A DNA stretch of 64,000 nt, from the NCBI RefSeq assembly GCF_023343835.1, contig NC_064444.1, forward strand, positions 17,335,219 through 17,399,218, given 5' to 3'. The stretch is from Lagopus muta. Its lineage: Eukaryota; Chordata; Aves; Galliformes; Phasianidae. Made by a program: the position numbers and the translations under genes. This document shows positions 61,414 through 64,000 of the stretch, piece after piece (the stretch's first letter is position 1; every line of letters begins with the position of its first letter). The notes beneath the pieces were generated by a model. It saw only the letters and a list, made by a program, of their open reading frames with translations. It was not told the DNA's origin and did no database searches.

Positions 61414-64000
61414 ATAATAGGAAAAACAAAACCCACGTATTTAAAGTGTGTGCTCACATCTGAAATGCAAATTTTGAGTTGGACGCAGCTGAATTTGGAG
61501 GGGAAAGTAAGGATAAAATGTTTCAGTGAGGTTACTTGAGCTGTGATTCAGATCTCACCTAAGTTGGGCTTGGATTAGTGTGTGCCTTGTGGAGCATCTC
61601 AAGTATCTTGGCTGTGGGTCTTGGCTATTAACAGCACGTATTCAGAATATTAAGAACAGACTGACTATAAATCATTTCATTTAATCTAGATGTAGTTGAA
61701 GGTTTTCCTTGTTCTTAGAGAATATTGCTCCCCTAGTCTATGAAGACATGACATTAAATGAATAACGAAAACAACAGTATGGGACCTTACTGTGGGAATT
61801 AGCAACATGCAGAAGAGCAGCTGTTTAAGGAAGAACTCTTTATCTTTTTTCACATGTCCAGTCCTGAATTACATAGAATATGTAGAAGAATATGAAGAAG
61901 AATTTCCCCTCGAGCCAAAGTGCTGTCAGCTGGGGTGTAGCTGTGCTTACCACATGTGGAGAGAACCTGCTGTACACCAGGCTGTTAGTGATCTGTTTTT
62001 GTAGAGGTACACTCATGTCAGTAATGAGTAAGCTCAGATTTGGTGAGCACTATGTCAGCATCTTCTGGTAGGTGCCTTGGTGACTTCAGAGGAGACCAGA
62101 GGGCAACTGCCAGTATGCAAAATGCTTACTAATAGCTGTAATTAATACTTGGTCAAGCTGGTAAGATTCTGCCTGGTGGTTGAAATGAAGCCATTAGAGG
62201 GAAGCTGAAATGAACCTGAACTCGATTCTGGCTTGGTCAAATAAGGCTACATTAATAAAGTGCTATCAAATACAAGGTTGCATTTCAAACTTTGAAGTGC
62301 TCCACTTTCTTAAAGATTCCAGCATGTGCAGTGTAAAATGAGTAGCAAGGAGTAGCAAGACCTTACTGGGATTTAAGCATCATGTCTGGTACCTGGGAAA
62401 AGCCAGAGATGACACTGCACTCCCAGACTTCAGCACACGGGGCGCCTCCTCTGGATGGACATGCAAGCATCTTTCTAGATAGACATAATGATGGTAATTC
62501 CCCTGAAATAATTGCTGTGACTGCTGTCATATGTGCTAATGAACAAGATGGACAGCCAGTCTAATTCAGCACAATTGCTGTGTTTGCTTTGTGTTAATTA
62601 CTGTGGAGCCTCTGCCCAGTGTGAAAGAAGGCTTATATCAGCAGGGCAGAAAGCTGCTCAGTTCATCCTGCTGTTGAACTGTGGCTTTATTAGCACTTGT
62701 CTTGATGATTTTTCTTTCATTATTTCAGCTTGGACTCACTGATACTTCTGCTGCCTGTAGGGCACCAGATTCCTCACTCACTTTGTGATTGTTTTGGTAG
62801 TAGTTTATCTTCCCCATTCTCCCACTTGATCACTTTTTTTTTTTTGCAAGCTAGGCTCATTCTCAGTTTACTTTCTTCAGTAGCAAGCTTGGTAGCTTAC
62901 CCTTCCCTGGCCTTCCCTTATTCTACCTTTTCTCTTTTTTTTAACGTAAGAAATGCATGCAGGATTTGGTATGTGGGTGCTCTGTGTGCTTGTGTTTGCA
63001 TAATTATGGGCTTTGGTCTCTGTTCCTTTCCTAATAACTGCTGACACTTTTGTCGTGATAGCTGGTGAGCTCTGAGCTGCTGTTTCCAAGCAGTTACAGA
63101 ATCGTAGCATATTCTGAGCTGGAAGAGACACTGAAGGATCAAATGTGACTCCTGGCTCAAAGTAGGATCACCTGAAAACCAATTTTGGTGTCACTTTCCG
63201 AGGCATAGCAGCTAATCTAGCACCCCTTTTGGTTTTGTTCCCTGGATGTACTTGAAAATACATCCTACATGGATATATTTCCTGACACTGCATATCACGT
63301 ACCATTTTTTTGCTAGTTGTTGCTATGAAATCCCTGCAGTTGGTTTTAGATTTGAATTTTCTTACTGTGCTTCAGTCCCACACTCCTGTCCTATTCACAC
63401 TGATGCTATGAGTGCTGTGGCAGGCTTCCTGCTCTGTGATGTGGTTGCTGTTCTTAGCAAGCTGCTCCTCAGAGTTGTCTTTATTCCTCAGTCAGTTTTT
63501 CATCTACATACGTTTTACATTTTTAAAAAGATGTTTATAGACACCAGTTCTCTTTCTTTAGTCTTTTCATTTGCTTTTCTTGCTAGACAGCTAGACCACT
63601 GAGAGTCAACATTCAGCATTTTGACAGTTTGTTTCATGTGCTCCTCTGGCTGCTGCTTTTCCAATACTTTCTTTTCATGCTTTTTCCCCCTTCTCATTCT
63701 GAAAGCTTAAAATCCTCCAAAAAGGCTGACTTGAATACAGCATGGTCAGTGTAAGGGAATTGTTTTGTTACTAGATCCTATGGATTGTTCAGACTAAATC
63801 CTGTAGTGATTTCCACTTCATACTGAGGCTGTATAGTGTCTCTGAGACTGGTAAGCATTCGACTGGAGAACTAGCCTCCCTATAGTCCTATTCAATTCAG
63901 TACTGTTGATACTCCTACTTCTGTAGTCCCTCATTCCTGTAAGCACAGAGCTGAATTGGCAAAGGCAGAAGGTAAGGCACCACTGGAAAGATTCTCTGTG
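61414..64000. other. Right-hand sequence without a supported gene
   Basis: Only a small CR1 tail (about 63097-63150), a T-rich tract near 62825-62845, and short open frames without family resemblance. In mammals EDC4 follows NUTF2; no EDC4-like exon was recognised here. Confidence 0.55.
63097..63150 (-). repeat. CR1-like tail fragment
   Basis: ACAGAATCGTAGCATATTCT, then GAGCTGGAAGAGACACTGAAGG, a reverse-complement CR1 tail, 3' end at the left. Confidence 0.6.

Noticed and set aside
61792-62004. Frame with acidic stretch YIEYVEEYEEEFPLEPK preceded by a possible acceptor
   Set aside because: No matching donor or neighbour exon, no EDC4 similarity; purine-rich chance coding is likely.

Overview
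This is vertebrate nuclear DNA, almost certainly from a galliform bird close to chicken. Evidence: spliced genes with GT-AG introns, GC-rich CpG-island promoters, many 5'-truncated CR1 LINE fragments, and a CENP-T N-terminus whose two proline-directed sites fall at residues 72 and 88, the positions published for chicken CENP-T. The gene order RANBP10(-) - TSNAXIP1(+) - CENPT(-) - THAP11(+) - NUTF2(+) is the order known from human 16q22.1.

Layout. 1-2808 is RANBP10 intron 1; exon 1 (2809-3013, minus) is the only RANBP10 exon here, and the gene runs off the left edge. A CpG island at about 2350-3790 is a head-to-head promoter shared with TSNAXIP1. It carries a palindromic RFX X-box, as expected for a cilium/sperm gene. 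I rebuilt TSNAXIP1 as 14 coding exons, 5940-18489, 651 codons, including an N-terminal exon found by similarity to the human protein and one GC-AG intron. About 3 kb of sequence without a recognised gene separates its poly(A) signal from the tail of CENPT. CENPT was rebuilt as 13 coding exons on the minus strand, 36903 down to 21755, about 649 residues: Ndc80-binding N-terminus, disordered acidic linker, C-terminal histone fold.

CENPT and THAP11 share a second divergent CpG promoter of about 330 bp between their start codons. THAP11 is a single-exon gene (37230-37955) with two good poly(A) signals. After about 3 kb without a recognised gene, a third CpG island at about 43040-43800 starts NUTF2: a non-coding exon 1, an 8.6 kb intron, then four coding exons (52182-60355, 126 residues) and a 3' UTR. 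The rest, to 64000, holds no gene I can support.

How it fits together. The genes act in different processes: a RanBP9-like CTLH/microtubule adaptor, a ciliary/spermatid coiled-coil protein, an inner-kinetochore protein, a ZNF143/HCF-1-linked transcription factor and the RanGDP import carrier. Their three CpG-island promoters, however, all contain 19-20 bp elements of the THAP11(Ronin)/ZNF143 type, four of them in THAP11's own promoter. A tandem BANP-type TCTCGCGAGA element adjoins them. This suggests local autoregulation by THAP11. I found no novel enzymatic, defence or mobile system. The most interesting signals are this promoter architecture, the CENPT splice structure, an inverted CR1 pair, and an unexplained 151-codon antisense frame downstream of NUTF2.
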